A stretch of 7,138 bases of DNA. Source: CAZNRY01 sp964575675. Lineage in GTDB: Bacteria; Eisenbacteria; RBG-16-71-46; CAIMUX01; VGJL01. Shown here one piece after another: positions 6,416-7,138 of this stretch. The translations under genes were made by a program, and so were the position numbers. The stretch is from contig CAZNRY010000185.1 in NCBI GenBank assembly GCA_964575675.1, positions 1-7,138 of the forward strand. The letters are read 5' to 3'. Every line of letters starts with the position of its first letter. Position 1 is the first letter of the stretch. The notes beneath the pieces were generated by a model. That model was not told the DNA's origin, did no database searches, and saw nothing but the letters and a program-made list of their open reading frames with translations.

Positions 6416-6896
6416 GTGGCGACATCAATGACCGAGACAGAGATCCTCGAGATGGCCATGGCGATGGAGGAGATCGGGAGGGGCTTCTACGAGGCCCTCG
6501 CCTTCGGCAGCGACCATCCGGAGGTAAGGAGCTTCTGCGTGAAGGCATCGCGAGAGGAGGCCAAAGCACTTCGCCACCTTCAAGATGCTCCGTGACACTT
6601 GGGCCGGATCATCGACCTGGGGCGCGACCCGCCTCGATGAGGACGACGAGTGCGTCCAGTTGGCGAAGAAGCAGATCCTGCAGGATCCGGTGGCCGTGCA
6701 CTGGGTCGCGGTTGGCGGGGACATGGAGGCCGCCCTGGAGATGGCCCTCCGCATGGAGACCGACGCCATCCGCTTCTATGAGGGGATGCTCTCCTCGTTG
6801 CCTGCCGCGGGGGAAGCTCTCGCTGCGATCATCGCCGAGGAGGTGAATCACCTGCGGAGCTTGGAGCTGCTCAGGGGAATGGCGCGGGCCGCCTAA
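6416..6896 (+). pseudogene. Rubrerythrin-like ferritin-family diiron protein, split by a one-base frameshift
   Basis: Starting at GTG 6416, about 8 nt after AAAGGGG, the first frame encodes 59 residues and stops at 6593-6595. The second half is in the +1 frame, open from before 6585 to TAA 6894-6896. Dropping one base at the AAA at 6563-6565 joins them into 159 residues, with EEAKHFATFKMLRD across the junction, as expected of rubrerythrins. The joined protein has two helix pairs with all expected diiron ligands: E18 and E48xxH51, then E114 and E142xxH145, each first glutamate seven residues before the Tyr of FY. There is no rubredoxin domain visible. Such proteins detoxify peroxide or handle iron in the cytoplasm. 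The ligands being intact suggests a recent mutation or a sequencing/assembly error rather than old decay. The gene converges with khpA, with 42 bp between the stops. Confidence 0.8.
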
Positions 6897-6938
6897 GGAA
6901 TCTCCTCGGATCGGATCAGGCTGCGGCGACTCCAGCCC

Positions 6939-7138
6939 TTACTCTAGGACCTCCAGCACGATCCGCTTGTTCTCCTTGGCCGCCACGGCAGAGACAATCG
7001 TCCGGATCGCCTGGATCATCCGACCCTGCTTCCCGATGACCATGCCGAGCTCCCCGTCCGCAACTCTCAGTTCGTAAACGGTCGTCTGCTCCCCGGGCAC
7101 CTCGTGGACCACCACCTCTTCGGGTTTATCCACGAGAG
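6939..7138 (-). CDS. khpA: KH-domain RNA-binding protein KhpA (YlqC/UPF0109), 5' end outside the window
   Basis: Sixty-five whole codons are visible, ending at TAA 6939-6941. The sequence has the family pattern: LVDKPEEVVVHEVPGE, then YELRVADGELGMVIGKQGR with the GxxG loop (GKQG) that grips single-stranded RNA, then AIRTIVSAVAAKENKRIVLEVLE. KhpA proteins are usually about 75-80 residues and start with roughly a dozen more residues before LVDKP, so the GTG at 7131-7133 is an internal valine codon and the real start is beyond position 7138. In many bacteria khpA lies between rpsP and rimM and KhpA pairs with KhpB to bind RNA and affect cell division. Here nothing on the same strand follows it within the window; it converges with the diiron gene. 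Confidence 0.93.
   Translation of the reverse strand, partial: LVDKPEEVVVHEVPGEQTTVYELRVADGELGMVIGKQGRMIQAIRTIVSAVAAKENKRIVLEVLE

Noticed and set aside
6919..6937. GGCTG/CAGCC hairpin between the diiron gene and khpA as a terminator
   Set aside because: The stem is only 5 bp with a 9-base loop and no T run on either strand.
7070..7081. Third copy of GTTCGTAAACGG inside khpA
   Set aside because: A repeated 12-mer in 7 kb is expected by chance about this often, and these bases encode conserved KH-domain residues.
7131..7133. GTG as the start codon of khpA
   Set aside because: It encodes the conserved Val in LVDKPEE, and the frame continues upstream past the window end; the protein would be too short.

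Overview
The window is G+C-rich bacterial DNA. Two large secreted proteins end in FlgD-like/type IX-style C-terminal tails, and one carries the repeated PGWP-type propeller blades often seen in environmental genomes of the wider FCB group. Together with the high G+C and the E. coli-like -10 boxes, this suggests a high-G+C lineage such as Candidatus Eisenbacteria or Krumholzibacteriota rather than Bacteroidota. This placement is inferred from style, not from a marker gene.

Layout, left to right. Positions 1-134 (+) hold the 3' end of a formylglycine-generating-enzyme-like (SUMF1 fold) gene. After about 150 bp with inverted repeats comes a convergent gene at 285-3185 (-), a 966-residue secreted protein with Asp-box (sialidase-like) repeats, a seven-bladed PGWP-type propeller and a sorting tail. 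A 447-bp gap holds its probable promoter, a leader of about 200 nt, and a hairpin that may end the upstream gene. Next is 3633-5804 (-), a 723-residue secreted M6-family zinc metallopeptidase with the same kind of tail and its own promoter with a perfect TATAAT. The 611-bp gap from 5805 to 6415 is the most unusual stretch: a long imperfect inverted repeat (5977-6214) that would fold into a nearly continuous 28-bp helix in plus-strand RNA, with nested hairpins and a cluster of GTTCRY words. Then comes a rubrerythrin-like diiron gene (6416-6896, +) broken by one extra base, and finally the 3' part of khpA (6939-7138, -), an RNA-binding KH protein.

How they fit together: the two large minus-strand genes look like separately promoted members of one secreted or surface set, probably exported by Sec and then handled by a shared C-terminal sorting route. 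The peptidase would be the degradative member; the double-propeller protein may be an adhesin or glycan-binding/processing protein. The rubrerythrin-like and khpA genes are housekeeping or stress functions unrelated to that set. No CRISPR array, tRNA, rRNA, transposase or phage gene was seen. No clearly new system is proven; the structured element at 5977-6214 is the best candidate for something undescribed.
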